Positions 34,786 through 44,781 of a stretch of DNA of 64,000 nucleotides are shown here, in pieces. The stretch lies in assembly GCA_964629015.1 (NCBI GenBank), contig CAZVMN010000004.1, forward strand, positions 186,001-250,000. The letters run 5' to 3'. Under the pieces are notes generated by a model. The model saw only the letters and a list, made by a program, of their open reading frames with translations, made no database searches and had not been told where the DNA came from. The first letter of the stretch is position 1; every line of letters starts with the position of its first letter. This stretch comes from Oceanococcus sp964629015 (GTDB lineage Bacteria; Pseudomonadota; Gammaproteobacteria; Nevskiales; Oceanococcaceae). Position numbers and translations under genes: made by a program.

Positions 34786-37092
34786 TCAATCCCCGCCGCT
34801 AAAACCATCCGGTGTTTCGCCGTCATTGGATTCCGCACCGACAGTAGCTGCGTTGTCCTCGCCAACGACCTGCAATTCGTCGACGCGCTGCAAACCACGC
34901 GGCAACACTTGGCCACGACTCGCGCGCTTGCCGGAGAAACGCTCAATGTCATCCGCTTTGAGGGTAAAGCTGCGCTTGCCAGCCTCCAGCTTGAGCTGCT
35001 GTCCAGGGCCCATCAGACACCAATGCGCAATCGTCTCACCGGCTTTCAAACCGATGAGCTTATTGCCCTTGCCGCGCGGCAACTGCGGCAACTCCGTCAG
35101 CGATTGAATCAGCAAACGCCCCACGCTGGTGATAATCGCCAAACGCAGATCTTCTGGTTTGGCATTCAAACGCAGTGGCGGCAACACCCCCGCCCCCTTG
35201 GGCAAGGTTAAACACGCCTTACCGGCGCGATTGCGCGTCTGGAGATCGGCCTGAGTCACGATGAAGCCATACCCCGCATCGCTGGCCAACACATACCGTT
35301 GCTCAGCTGGCCCCAAGGTCAAGCCAATGAACGTCGCGCCGTCCGCCGGGTTGAGCTGCCCGGTCAACGGTTCACCCAGGCTACGTGCCGATGGCAAACC
35401 ATGCGATGACACACTGTAGGCGCGACCGCTGGAATCCAGTATCGACAACAGCTGGCCGGTGCGGCCGCTGGCGGCGGCCATGAACTCATCACCCGCCTTG
35501 TAATTCAGGCTCTGTGGATCTACCTGGTAACCCTTACCGGCGCGAATCCATCCCGCCTTCGACAACACCACAGTGATCGGCTCGCTCGGCATCATCTGGG
35601 TTTCATCAATCGCCTTGGCCTGCTCGCGCTCGACCAGCGGGGTCCGCCGGTCATCGCCATAGGCCTCTGCATCGGCTGTGATCTCCTTGGCGATCAGCTT
35701 TTTCAGCTTGGCGGCGGATCCCAGCAGCGCTTCCAACTTGTCGCGCTCGGCCGCCAGTTCGTCCTGCTCGCCGCGAATTTTCATCTCCTCAAGGCGCATC
35801 AAGTGACGCAGCTTGAGATTGAGGACCGCTTCGGCCTGGATGTCGCTAAGGCCAAAGCGCTGCATCATCACCGCCTTGGGATCGTCCTCGGTGCGAATGA
35901 TGTGGATCACCTCATCAATGTTGAGGAAAGCGATCAACAAGCCGTCAAGAATATGCAGACGATCGCGTACCACCCCCAGGCGATGCTCCAGACGGCGGCG
36001 CACAGTCTGCGTACGGTATTCCAGCCACTCGACCAACAGGTCCCGCAACCCGCGCACGCCCGGACGCCCGTTCAGGCCAATGACATTGATGTTGATGCGG
36101 TAAGAGCGCTCAAGATCGGTGGTCGCGAACAAGTGGCTCATCAAATCATCCGCATCCACACGCCGTGACCGTGGGGTCACCACGATCCGGGTCGGGTTCT
36201 CGTGATCCGATTCATCGCGCAGGTCTTCCACCAGCGGCAGCTTCTTGCTGCGCATCTGACCGGCGATCTGCTCCAAAATCTTCGAGCCGCTGGCCTGATG
36301 CGGCAGTGCGGTGATCACCACATCACCGTTCTCATCGCGCTCCCAACGCGCGCGCAGACGCACCTGACCATTGCCGGTCTGATACATCTTGCGAATGTCT
36401 TCCGACGGGGTGATCAGCTCCGCCCCGGTGGGGAAATCCGGCCCCGGCACAAAGCCGTACAGCTCGTCGTCCGGCAGCTGAGGATTGTCCAGCAAAGCCA
36501 CACAAGCATTCGCGATTTCACGCAGATTGTGCGGTGGAATATCGGTGGCCATACCCACCGCGATGCCGGTGGTGCCGTTGAGCAGCACATTGGGCAGGCG
36601 CGCCGGCAACGTGCACGGTTCCTTCAAGGTGCCGTCGAAATTGGGTTGCCAATCGACCGTGCCCTGACCCAGTTCAGCCAGCAACACCTCAGCGTAGCGC
36701 GTCAGCTTGGCTTCGGTGTAACGCATCGCCGCGAAGGACTTGGGATCGTCCGGCGCCCCCCAGTTGCCCTGCCCGTCAATCAACGGATAGCGATAGCTGA
36801 AGTCCTGCGCCATCAGCACCATCGCTTCGTAACACGCCGAATCGCCATGCGGATGGAATTTGCCGATCACATCACCCACGGTACGCGCCGACTTCTTCGG
36901 CTTGGCCGTGGAGCCCAACCCCAGCTCCGACATCGCATAGACGATGCGCCGCTGAACGGGTTTGAGCCCATCACCCAGATGCGGCAAAGCGCGATCCAGA
37001 ATGACGTACATCGAATAGTCCAGATACGCGCGCTCCGCGAACTGGGAAAGCGGCAGGCTCTCAGGAGCCTCCATGTCTGTTACATCAACCAT
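34786..37092 (-). CDS. parC: DNA topoisomerase IV subunit A
   Basis: DNA-cleaving subunit of topoisomerase IV, which unlinks daughter chromosomes. The 768-residue length and the N-terminal LPLSQFAERAYLDYSMYVILDRALPHLGDGLKP block match ParC, not GyrA. The active-site tyrosine is Y125 in AAMRYTEAKL. The quinolone-determining segment HPHGDSACYEA keeps Ser85 and Glu89, the susceptible residues. The C-terminal region lacks the GyrA-box. It lies 93 bases downstream of parE on the same strand. Confidence 0.97.
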   Translation of the reverse strand: MVDVTDMEAPESLPLSQFAERAYLDYSMYVILDRALPHLGDGLKPVQRRIVYAMSELGLGSTAKPKKSARTVGDVIGKFHPHGDSACYEAMVLMAQDFSYRYPLIDGQGNWGAPDDPKSFAAMRYTEAKLTRYAEVLLAELGQGTVDWQPNFDGTLKEPCTLPARLPNVLLNGTTGIAVGMATDIPPHNLREIANACVALLDNPQLPDDELYGFVPGPDFPTGAELITPSEDIRKMYQTGNGQVRLRARWERDENGDVVITALPHQASGSKILEQIAGQMRSKKLPLVEDLRDESDHENPTRIVVTPRSRRVDADDLMSHLFATTDLERSYRININVIGLNGRPGVRGLRDLLVEWLEYRTQTVRRRLEHRLGVVRDRLHILDGLLIAFLNIDEVIHIIRTEDDPKAVMMQRFGLSDIQAEAVLNLKLRHLMRLEEMKIRGEQDELAAERDKLEALLGSAAKLKKLIAKEITADAEAYGDDRRTPLVEREQAKAIDETQMMPSEPITVVLSKAGWIRAGKGYQVDPQSLNYKAGDEFMAAASGRTGQLLSILDSSGRAYSVSSHGLPSARSLGEPLTGQLNPADGATFIGLTLGPAEQRYVLASDAGYGFIVTQADLQTRNRAGKACLTLPKGAGVLPPLRLNAKPEDLRLAIITSVGRLLIQSLTELPQLPRGKGNKLIGLKAGETIAHWCLMGPGQQLKLEAGKRSFTLKADDIERFSGKRASRGQVLPRGLQRVDELQVVGEDNAATVGAESNDGETPDGFSGGD

Positions 37093-37185
37093 CGTTACTC
37101 CACGTTGGCCTTCCGAGGCCTTGTGAGTCGCGTTTTAGAAATACCACCGACGACAGAGTTGGCCGGTTCTCCGGAGCCTGGCACC

Positions 37186-39078
37186 TCAAACCTCAATATC
37201 CGCCCGGTCGCCATTGGCCTCCAACCAGATCTTGCGATCCGAGGCACGTTTTTTCGCCAACAACATGTCGAGCATGCTGGATGCGCCGGCCTCATCCACC
37301 AACTCCAGACGAACCAAACGACGCGTATCCGGCGCCATTGTGGTCTCACGCAACTGCAGAGGGTTCATCTCGCCCAAACCTTTGAAGCGCGTCACGCTGA
37401 CCTTGCCGCGGAGCTTCTCGGCTTCGATACGATCCAGCACACCTCTGCGTTCCGCCTCGTCCAGGGCATAGAACACCTGCTTGCCCACATCGATGCGGTA
37501 CAACGGCGGCATCGCCACATACACATGCCCCCCCGCAACCAGCGGGCGGAAATGCTGCATAAACAATGCACACAGCAGGGTCGCAATATGCAGACCGTCC
37601 GAGTCCGCATCGGCCAGGATACAAATCTTGCCGTAGCGCAAACCGTCAAGGCTGTCGCTCCCCAGGTCGACCCCGAGCGCGACAGAAATATCGTGGATTT
37701 CCTGCGATGCCATGGCCGCGTCGCTATCGACTTCCCAGGTGTTCATGATCTTGCCGCGTAACGGCAGAATCGCCTGAAAATTACGATCACGGGCCTGCTT
37801 GGCGCTGCCGCCAGCCGAATCCCCTTCGACCAGGAACAACTCCCCGCGGGCCGGGTCATCGCTCACGCAATCGGCCAACTTCCCAGGCAACGCAGGACCG
37901 CTCACCACCCGTTTGCGCACCACTTTTTTGGCCGCGCGCAAACGTTTCTGTGCACAACTGATCACCCACTGGGCCAGAATGTCGCCGGTTTCCGGATGAC
38001 GGTGCAGCCACATACTGGTCGCATCTTTGACCACGCCAGAGACAAATGGCGCGCACTCGCGGGAGCTCAAACGTTCCTTGGTCTGACCAGCAAACTGCGG
38101 CTCTTCCAGCTTGACCGAGAGCACATAGCTGACGCCGCTCCAAACATCTTCTGGCGCCAGACGCACACCGCGCGGCAGCAGATTGCGGGTTTCCGCGAAA
38201 TCACGCAGTGCTTCGGTCAGACCCGTGCGCAATCCATTGACGTGCGTCCCACCCTGGGCTGTCGGCACCAAATTGACATAACTCTCGCTCGGACCCTCGC
38301 CGCCGTTGGGCAGCCACACAACCGCCCAGGACGCTTCTTCATGGTCGCCGGAAAACTCGCCGGTCAGCGGCTCAGACGGTAGAGGTTCCAGACCATCCAG
38401 CGCTTCGCCCAGATAGGCGGTTAAGCCGCCTTCGTAAAGCCAAGTCTCGGTTTCGCCGGTCGCCTCGTCGCGCAAACTGACTTCCAGCCCCGGGCACAAC
38501 ACGGCTTTCGCGCGCAGCGCATGGCGCAATTTGGCCAGGGAGAATTTGCCCGTGTCGAAATAGCTGACATCCGGCCAGAAGCGCACCCGCGTGCCGCGAC
38601 GCTGTTTGCCGACCGTACCCACCACTTCCAAGTCGCGCACTTTGTCGCCGTGGGCAAAGCCAATCAGGTACTCCTGACCTCCGCGCCAAACCGTGACATC
38701 CAAGCGTTCTGACAGGGCATTGACCACCGACACGCCAACACCGTGAAGGCCGCCGGAATACCGGTAGTTGTCTTTGTTGAACTTGCCGCCCGCGTGGAGA
38801 CGGCACAAGATCAGTTCAACCCCGGGTACGCCTTCTTCCGGGTGAATATCCACCGGCATGCCGCGACCATCGTCTTCCACTTCCAACGAACCATCGTTGT
38901 AGTGAGTGACTTTGATCCGCCGGGCGTGACCTTGCAGGGCTTCGTCGACACTGTTGTCGATGACCTCCTGGGCCAGGTGATTGGGACGGGAGGTGTCGGT
39001 GAACATACCCGGCCGGCGCTTGACCGGATCCAGGCCGCTGAGTAGCTCAATCGACGAGGCGTCGTAGACTTCGCTCAT
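37186..39078 (-). CDS. parE: DNA topoisomerase IV subunit B
   Basis: ATPase subunit of topoisomerase IV. The 630-residue protein has the GHKL ATP-binding segment DNSVDEAL (41-48), the transducer domain and the TOPRIM domain with LVEGDSAGGSAKQARDR and the DADSDG metal motif. The length near 630, without the long insert of enteric GyrB, fits ParE. The ATG at 39078 gives the typical N terminus; a 22-codon upstream extension is rejected. It is divergent from xseB over a ~175-base gap that must hold both promoters. Confidence 0.97.
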   Translation of the reverse strand: MSEVYDASSIELLSGLDPVKRRPGMFTDTSRPNHLAQEVIDNSVDEALQGHARRIKVTHYNDGSLEVEDDGRGMPVDIHPEEGVPGVELILCRLHAGGKFNKDNYRYSGGLHGVGVSVVNALSERLDVTVWRGGQEYLIGFAHGDKVRDLEVVGTVGKQRRGTRVRFWPDVSYFDTGKFSLAKLRHALRAKAVLCPGLEVSLRDEATGETETWLYEGGLTAYLGEALDGLEPLPSEPLTGEFSGDHEEASWAVVWLPNGGEGPSESYVNLVPTAQGGTHVNGLRTGLTEALRDFAETRNLLPRGVRLAPEDVWSGVSYVLSVKLEEPQFAGQTKERLSSRECAPFVSGVVKDATSMWLHRHPETGDILAQWVISCAQKRLRAAKKVVRKRVVSGPALPGKLADCVSDDPARGELFLVEGDSAGGSAKQARDRNFQAILPLRGKIMNTWEVDSDAAMASQEIHDISVALGVDLGSDSLDGLRYGKICILADADSDGLHIATLLCALFMQHFRPLVAGGHVYVAMPPLYRIDVGKQVFYALDEAERRGVLDRIEAEKLRGKVSVTRFKGLGEMNPLQLRETTMAPDTRRLVRLELVDEAGASSMLDMLLAKKRASDRKIWLEANGDRADIEV

Positions 39079-39253
39079 TGATTCCAGTGCGTTGATGAGG
39101 GTCGGCCCCCACGGGCCAGCAAGGCGCTGGACTATAGCAGCCATCGCTATCGCTCAGGAACTGCGAAGCGCATCACACCGCGTCGTCACGTGACTGTCAC
39201 ATGGCCACGCTTGTCAGGTTAAACTTGCCGCCCCATTTGGCCTGACCGTCGGC

Positions 39254-39505
39254 ATGCCCGCAGACAACGCAACACTGGATCAATTCGAAAAAAAGCTGGC
39301 CGAACTGGAAGAGTTGGTCCGTGCCCTGGAATCCGGGGATGCTCCGCTGGAGCAAGCGGTTCAGCACTTTGAGCGCGGCATGGCTTTATCGCAAAGCTGC
39401 GAGAAGCTGCTCAAGCAGGCCGAATTGAAAGTGCAACAGCTCACTCAAGCCGCCGACGGCAGCGCAACACTGCAAGACATGGACAGCGGAGACGCTGACT
39501 CGTGA
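39254..39505 (+). CDS. xseB: Exodeoxyribonuclease VII small subunit
   Basis: Small helical subunit of exonuclease VII; several copies bind each XseA. The 83-residue sequence has the family core FEKKLAELEELVRALESGDAPLEQAVQHFERGMAL. The last 25 residues are a Gln/Asp-rich tail. It heads the conserved xseB-ispA-dxs unit, and its stop overlaps the ispA GTG start (GTGA). Confidence 0.95.
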   Translation: MPADNATLDQFEKKLAELEELVRALESGDAPLEQAVQHFERGMALSQSCEKLLKQAELKVQQLTQAADGSATLQDMDSGDADS

Positions 39506-40395
39506 GTGACTTTGATCAGTGGGCGCAAGCGTGTAGCCAACAACTCGAACGTGCGATTTCTGACCGGTTGCCTGCGTCAGAGCAGTTTCCTCAGCGATTG
39601 CATCAGGCGATGCGCTATGCCGCGCTGAACGGCGGCAAACATTTTCGGCCACTACTTATTTACGCCACCGCAGCGGCACTGGACCTACCGCGTGAGCGCG
39701 TTGACAGTCTGGCCGCCGCGATTGAACTGATTCACGCCTACTCGCTGGTCCATGACGACCTGCCAGCGATGGACGACGACGACCTGCGGCGTGGCAAACC
39801 CACTTGCCACAAAGCCTTCGATGACGCCACCGCCATCCTTGCCGGCGATGCACTTCAGGCGCTGGCTTTCCGGATTCTGTCCGCTGACGACGGACTGACT
39901 GACGATCCGGCAGTGCGGGTGCGGGTGATCCGCCACATTGCCGAAGCCATTGGGTCGCACGGCATGGCAGGTGGTCAGGCCATAGACCTGGAATCCGAAG
40001 GAAAGAGCCTCAACGCCGCCGAGCTGGAGGCCATGCACATTCACAAAACCGGCGCACTGATTCGCGCGGCTGTCGTCACCACAGCCTACTGCGTGCCAGA
40101 TATCGGCGCGCAGCAGGAAGAAGCGCTCGACCATTTTGCCAAGTGCGTCGGCCTGGCATTTCAGATTCATGATGATGTTCTGGATGAAACCGGCGATGCC
40201 GAAGAAATGGGCAAAACGGTCGGTGCCGACCGCGCTCGTAACAAAAACACCTACCCCAACCTGTTCGGCCTGAGCGAGTCTCGCAACATGGCGCGCGCCT
40301 TGATTGACGACGCCCGCGCCAGCCTGCACGGCCTTGGTGCAAAAGCCGAGTATCTGCACCTTTTGGCCGAATTTGTCATCAGCCGCCGCGGCTGA
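39502..40395 (+). CDS. ispA: Farnesyl diphosphate synthase (geranyltranstransferase)
   Basis: Prenyltransferase that joins isopentenyl diphosphate with dimethylallyl and geranyl diphosphate to give farnesyl diphosphate. The 297-residue protein has the first Asp-rich motif in VHDDLPAMDDDD (D85, D86 and on) and the second in QIHDDVLDETGD. The GTG start at 39502 overlaps xseB by four bases. It feeds the quinone and undecaprenyl pathways using precursors made through the adjacent dxs. Confidence 0.97.
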   Translation: MSDFDQWAQACSQQLERAISDRLPASEQFPQRLHQAMRYAALNGGKHFRPLLIYATAAALDLPRERVDSLAAAIELIHAYSLVHDDLPAMDDDDLRRGKPTCHKAFDDATAILAGDALQALAFRILSADDGLTDDPAVRVRVIRHIAEAIGSHGMAGGQAIDLESEGKSLNAAELEAMHIHKTGALIRAAVVTTAYCVPDIGAQQEEALDHFAKCVGLAFQIHDDVLDETGDAEEMGKTVGADRARNKNTYPNLFGLSESRNMARALIDDARASLHGLGAKAEYLHLLAEFVISRRG

Positions 40396-40448
40396 TTTGC
40401 CGGGCAACCCAATGGCGTTGGATAATGCCCGCAGAAACAGGGAAAAAC

Positions 40449-42404
40449 ATGCCTCCTAGCAAGCCGCAACCCGACAGCACATATGCCCTTCTGGGCCGTG
40501 TCGAGAAACCCGCAGACCTGCGTGAACTGGCTCCTGAACAGTTGCCTCTACTCGCCACAGAGGTGCGTCGCAGTCTGATCGAGACGCTCGGCCGAGTGGG
40601 TGGCCACTTTGGTGCAAATCTGGGCGCCGTGGAGCTTGCCATTGCCCTGCACTACGCCTTTGACACGCCGAATGACCGCCTGATCTGGGATGTGGGCCAC
40701 CAAGCCTACCCGCACAAGATTCTCACCGGCCGTCGACGTGAACTCGACACCATTCGCAAGCTCGGCGGCTTGGCACCTTTCCCCTGCCGGGATGAAAGTG
40801 AATACGACGCTTTCGGTGTCGGTCACTCCAGCACCTCAATCAGCGCTGCGGCTGGCATGGCCGCCGCTCGCAAAGTCACCGGCCAACAACGCAATGTCGT
40901 CGCGGTGATTGGTGACGGCGGCATGACCGCCGGCTTGGCCTTCGAGGCACTCAACCACCTCGGCGCGACCGGCTTAGATGTGCTTGTTGTCTACAACGAC
41001 AACGACATGTCGATTTCCGAAAATGTCGGCGGCTTGCGTGATCATTCCGCGCGTTTGGTGAAGAAGCTGCACGAATCGTCCGTGACCGAGTCTCTGCGCA
41101 ACTCGGCGTTTGACCGCCCCAGCGCGAGCCGTGGCGTCAGCGCGGAACGCGAAGCCGGCGCGCTGTTTGAAACACTCGGCATGCATTACCTCGGCCCGGT
41201 GGATGGGCATGACACTGACGCACTGTTGGCCGCGTTTGCCAAGGCCCGCCAAACGCCCGGCCCGAAATTGCTGCATGTGTTGACGGTCAAGGGCTACGGT
41301 TTCGCTCCGGCAGAAGCCGACCCCATCAAATATCACGCGGTGCCCGGGTTTGACCCCGTCACGGGCGCCACACCGCCGAAAAAGCCGCACGCCAAGCCGA
41401 CTTACACGGATGTGTTTTCGGAATGGATTTGCCAGATGGCGGAGGCGCATCCAACGCTGGTGGCGGTCACGCCGGCCATGCGCGAAGGCAGTGGGCTAGT
41501 CGAGTTCCAGCGCCGCTATCCGGAACGTTATTTCGATGTCGCTATCGCCGAGCAACACGCGGTGACTTTCGGCGCGGGTCTGGCCGCCGACGGCGCCAAA
41601 CCGGTTGTGGCGATCTATTCCAGCTTCCTGCAGCGCGGCTACGACCAATTGATCCATGACGTCGCCCTGCAAGATCTGCCCGTGCTGTTCGCGATTGATC
41701 GCGGCGGACTGGTCGGCGGCGATGGCGCCACCCACCACGGCGCTTACGATCTGAGCTATCTGCGTTGTGTCCCCAACCTGACTTTGATGGCCCCCGCCGA
41801 CGAAGAAGAGTGCCAACGCTTGCTGAGCACCGGCTTGATGCACACCGGCCCCAGCGCCGTGCGTTACCCGCGCGGCACAGGCCCTGGCGTGGAAATTTCC
41901 GGCGAAGCCAAACCGATTCCGATCGGAAAAGCGCGCATCGTGCGTCAGGGCAAAGGACGCCGCCAACCGCGCGTCGCGATTCTCAGTTTTGGCCCGATGC
42001 TGGCACCGGCGCTGGAAGCCGGGAACATCCTCGATGCGGATGTCGTCGACATGCGCTTCATCAAGCCACTGGATGAACGCATCATCCTCGACATGGCCAA
42101 CCAGAACGACCTGATCGTCACGCTGGAGGACAACGCCGTCAGCGGTGGCGCAGGTAGCGCGGTCAATGAGGTGTTGCTGGCTCAACACGATCAGGTGCGG
42201 GTCTTGAACCTCGGACTGCCGGACCAATTCATTGAGCACGGTGAACGTGAAGAGTTGCTGCAACAATGCGGACTCGACACCACCGGCATTTTGAGCGCGA
42301 TTCGCAAGCGCTTGCGTGCACGCGATCTGGACACCACGCTGGATAACCTGCAATCTGGTGGGCGTGGCACGGTCAGCATCACCCGCGGCGCAGCGCGCGA
42401 CTGA
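40449..42404 (+). CDS. dxs: 1-deoxy-D-xylulose-5-phosphate synthase
   Basis: Thiamine-diphosphate enzyme that starts the MEP isoprenoid pathway from pyruvate and glyceraldehyde 3-phosphate. The 651-residue product shows LIWDVGHQAYPHKILTGRR, the cofactor segment VIGDGGMTAGLAFEALNHLG...YNDNDMSISENVG, and the transketolase-like second half with AIAEQHAVTFGAGLAADG. The ATG at 40449 is preceded by an AGGGA ribosome site six to seven bases away; an upstream ATG at 40425 lacks one. It ends the xseB-ispA-dxs unit. Confidence 0.97.
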   Translation: MPPSKPQPDSTYALLGRVEKPADLRELAPEQLPLLATEVRRSLIETLGRVGGHFGANLGAVELAIALHYAFDTPNDRLIWDVGHQAYPHKILTGRRRELDTIRKLGGLAPFPCRDESEYDAFGVGHSSTSISAAAGMAAARKVTGQQRNVVAVIGDGGMTAGLAFEALNHLGATGLDVLVVYNDNDMSISENVGGLRDHSARLVKKLHESSVTESLRNSAFDRPSASRGVSAEREAGALFETLGMHYLGPVDGHDTDALLAAFAKARQTPGPKLLHVLTVKGYGFAPAEADPIKYHAVPGFDPVTGATPPKKPHAKPTYTDVFSEWICQMAEAHPTLVAVTPAMREGSGLVEFQRRYPERYFDVAIAEQHAVTFGAGLAADGAKPVVAIYSSFLQRGYDQLIHDVALQDLPVLFAIDRGGLVGGDGATHHGAYDLSYLRCVPNLTLMAPADEEECQRLLSTGLMHTGPSAVRYPRGTGPGVEISGEAKPIPIGKARIVRQGKGRRQPRVAILSFGPMLAPALEAGNILDADVVDMRFIKPLDERIILDMANQNDLIVTLEDNAVSGGAGSAVNEVLLAQHDQVRVLNLGLPDQFIEHGEREELLQQCGLDTTGILSAIRKRLRARDLDTTLDNLQSGGRGTVSITRGAARD

Positions 42405-42442
42405 CCTCAAAAGACCTTTCTGCCCAGAACTTTGTTGTCAGC

Positions 42443-42462
42443 TTGCGATCTAAGCATCGCAA
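42443..42462. repeat. Inverted repeat in the dxs / Bax-inhibitor intergenic gap
   Basis: A perfect seven-base inverted repeat (TTGCGAT / ATCGCAA) with a six-base centre lies 36 bases before the next gene. It has no T run and could be an operator or a weak transcription barrier. Confidence 0.4.
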
Positions 42463-42497
42463 CACTACACACTTGAGCCTTTGAATTGGAGACTCGT

Positions 42498-43202
42498 ATG
42501 GACCCGTATCGTTCAACCATTGCCACCGAGCCGGCGAGCTTCGCATCCGGCGGTGCGCTTAGCGTCAACAAGGTGCTGCGCAACACATACTTGTTGCTGT
42601 CGGTCACCCTGCTGTTCAGCGCCGCGATGGCTGGTGTCTCGATGCTTGTTGGCTTGCCCTATGGCGCCGGCCTGATCTGTAGCTTGGTATCACTGGGCCT
42701 GCTGTGGTTCGTGGTGCCACGCACCGCCAACTCGGTGAATGGCATTTACGCCGTGTTCGCGGTCACTGGTCTGCTCGGCCTGGGCCTGGGCCCAGTGCTC
42801 AACATGTACCTCAGCGCCTTCGGCAACGGTGGCCAGATCGTGATGACGGCTTTCGGCCTGACCGGTGGCATTTTCGTCGGCCTGTCCGCTTACGCGGTGA
42901 AGTCCGGTCGCGATTTCAGCTTCATGCGCGGCTTCCTGATCGGCGGCATCCTGATTGCCTTTGGCCTCGCCATTGTGTCGTTGGTCGCCAGCCTGATGGG
43001 TTTCCACATGCAACCGCTGGCTCTGGCCGTGTCTGGCATGTTCGCCGTGCTGATGTGCGGGATGATTCTGTACGAAACCGGCGATATCGTGAACGGCAAT
43101 CAGACCAACTACATCCTGGCGACGATCAGCCTGTATGTTGCGATCTACAATCTGTTCACCAGTCTGCTGCACCTGCTGGGCTTTGCGGCCGGCGAAGACT
43201 AA
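42498..43202 (+). CDS. Bax inhibitor-1 / YccA family membrane protein
   Basis: A 234-residue protein with about seven membrane helices and the family's aspartate-flanked C-terminal hairpin (YETGDIVNGNQTNYILATISLYVAIYNLFTSLLHLLG). In E. coli, YccA binds FtsH and slows its proteolysis; other members act as calcium leak channels. The ATG at 42498 follows a TTGGAG ribosome site; a TTG four codons earlier is rejected. The gene appears to be monocistronic, with a strong terminator after it. Confidence 0.93.
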   Translation: MDPYRSTIATEPASFASGGALSVNKVLRNTYLLLSVTLLFSAAMAGVSMLVGLPYGAGLICSLVSLGLLWFVVPRTANSVNGIYAVFAVTGLLGLGLGPVLNMYLSAFGNGGQIVMTAFGLTGGIFVGLSAYAVKSGRDFSFMRGFLIGGILIAFGLAIVSLVASLMGFHMQPLALAVSGMFAVLMCGMILYETGDIVNGNQTNYILATISLYVAIYNLFTSLLHLLGFAAGED

Positions 43203-43220
43203 ACGCCAACGCGTTACGAG

Positions 43221-43245
43221 AAAGGGCCTTGATTGGCCCTTTTTT
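43221..43245 (+). terminator. Intrinsic terminator after the Bax-inhibitor-1 gene
   Basis: AAGGGCC and GGCCCTT with a six-base loop, followed by a T run to 43245, 20 bases after the stop. Read from the opposite side, the A run at the other arm is short, so it mainly serves the plus strand, though it could also slow cysG transcription from the minus strand. Confidence 0.85.
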
Positions 43246-43261
43246 GTGCCTGCGACAGAAT

Positions 43262-44665
43262 TTACGTGTTGCGCGCACTGCGTAACCAGTCACAGCGCTC
43301 ACGCAAGCGCACCACCTGCCCAACCACCAGCAAGCCAGGACCATCAATGTCACCGGCTTCCGCCACCCGACGCGGCAAATTGTCGAGTTGACCGGTTACT
43401 ACCGTTTGATTCGGTCGCGTACCGTTAAAAATCAGCGCAGCCGGCCAATCGACAGGCAGCCCCGCCTGGCTCAGCGCGGTGCACAGTGCGGGCAGCGAGC
43501 CCACCCCCATGTACACCACCAGGGTCTGTTGACGGTGCGCCAAGCGCGGCCAATCCAGATCCAGTGAACCGTCGGCTTTTGGGTGGCCCGTGACGAACAC
43601 GCAGCTCTGTGCATGATCACGGTGTGTCAATGGAATACCCGCGTAGGCCGCGCAACCCAGCGCCGAGGTGATCCCAGGCACAACCTGAAACGGCACCCCC
43701 GCTTCCATCAACTCTTCGATTTCTTCACCGCCGCGCCCGAACATGAATGGGTCGCCCCCTTTCAAACGCAGCACCCGCTGCCCTTGCCGCGCCAAGCGCA
43801 CGAGCAAGGCATTGATGTCTTCCTGCGGCAAGGTGTGATTGCGCCGCCGCTTGCCCACGTCGATGCGTTCCGCATCACGTCGCACCAAGTCCATGATGGC
43901 TTCGGGGATCAAGCGATCGTAGAGCACCACGTCAGCAAGCTGCATCAATCGGTGTGCCCGCAGCGTCAGTAGGTCAGGATCGCCGGGGCCAACGCCGACC
44001 AGAAACACCTCGCCCTGCGGCATGTCCTGATCCTGTGCATGACGCAGACTTTCGTCCAGCAACTCACGCGCGGAGTCCAGATCACCCGATACGGCGCGTT
44101 GGGCCACCGGCCCATCAAACACACGCTCCCAAAAACGCAAACGGGACTTGGGCTCCGGCAGGGTCTGCATCACACGCTGGCGAATCGCCCCACTCAATGC
44201 GGCCAGACGGCCATAGCCTGCCGGCAGGGATTTCTCGATCTGATCCCGCAAACGCCGCGCCAATACCGGCGCCGTCCCTCCGCTGGACAAGGCGATAACG
44301 ACCGGCGAACGATCCACGATCGACGGCATGATCGCAGTCGATGACTGCGCATCATCGACCACATTGACTGGTACCCCACGCGCCTGCGCCACGCTGGCCA
44401 CCTGACGATTGACCTCGGGCTGGTTGGTTGCCGCAATCACCAACACCGGTGAACCAAAATGCTCGGCATGAAACACCTGATCAATCCAGGTCAACTCTCG
44501 GTCATTGCGTTGCTGCTTGAGTTCGTCGCACAACTGCGGCGCGAGCACCCGGATATGGGCCTGCCCTTTGCGCAGCAAGCGCACTTTACGCGCTGCAATC
44601 TCACCGCCGCCGACAACCAGCACATCGCGCGAAACCAGGCGCATGAATACCGGAAAAAATTCCAA
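43262..44665 (-). CDS. cysG: Siroheme synthase (trifunctional CysG)
   Basis: Makes siroheme, the cofactor of the sulfite reductase encoded nearby. The N-terminal ~210 residues are precorrin-2 dehydrogenase and ferrochelatase (VLVVGGGEIAARKVRLL nucleotide loop at about 15-31). The C-terminal ~250 residues are uroporphyrinogen III methyltransferase (VGVGPGDPDLLTLRAHRLMQLADVVLYDRL, LRLKGGDPFMFGRGGEE). The start is unusual: the family N terminus (M/L-EFFPVFMRL) begins at a TTG at 44665, preceded by AAGGCGG five bases away; upstream ATG codons at 44725 lack family support. It is divergent from the cysB-type gene. Confidence 0.94.
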   Translation of the reverse strand: MEFFPVFMRLVSRDVLVVGGGEIAARKVRLLRKGQAHIRVLAPQLCDELKQQRNDRELTWIDQVFHAEHFGSPVLVIAATNQPEVNRQVASVAQARGVPVNVVDDAQSSTAIMPSIVDRSPVVIALSSGGTAPVLARRLRDQIEKSLPAGYGRLAALSGAIRQRVMQTLPEPKSRLRFWERVFDGPVAQRAVSGDLDSARELLDESLRHAQDQDMPQGEVFLVGVGPGDPDLLTLRAHRLMQLADVVLYDRLIPEAIMDLVRRDAERIDVGKRRRNHTLPQEDINALLVRLARQGQRVLRLKGGDPFMFGRGGEEIEELMEAGVPFQVVPGITSALGCAAYAGIPLTHRDHAQSCVFVTGHPKADGSLDLDWPRLAHRQQTLVVYMGVGSLPALCTALSQAGLPVDWPAALIFNGTRPNQTVVTGQLDNLPRRVAEAGDIDGPGLLVVGQVVRLRERCDWLRSARNT

Positions 44666-44781
44666 GACAACCGCCTTTGCGTATTCAACCGAAGCCTTAT
44701 TATCGCAACCTTGTACCCGCATCACGAGCGCGAACGCTCGACTCTCAGTACACTCGAAACGATGACACCTCGGACCTGCGC

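Noticed and set aside
36202..37761. Long open frame (519 codons) on the plus strand
   Set aside because: It is antisense to parC and parE, has no recognisable domain, and is explained by the codon bias of the real genes on the other strand.
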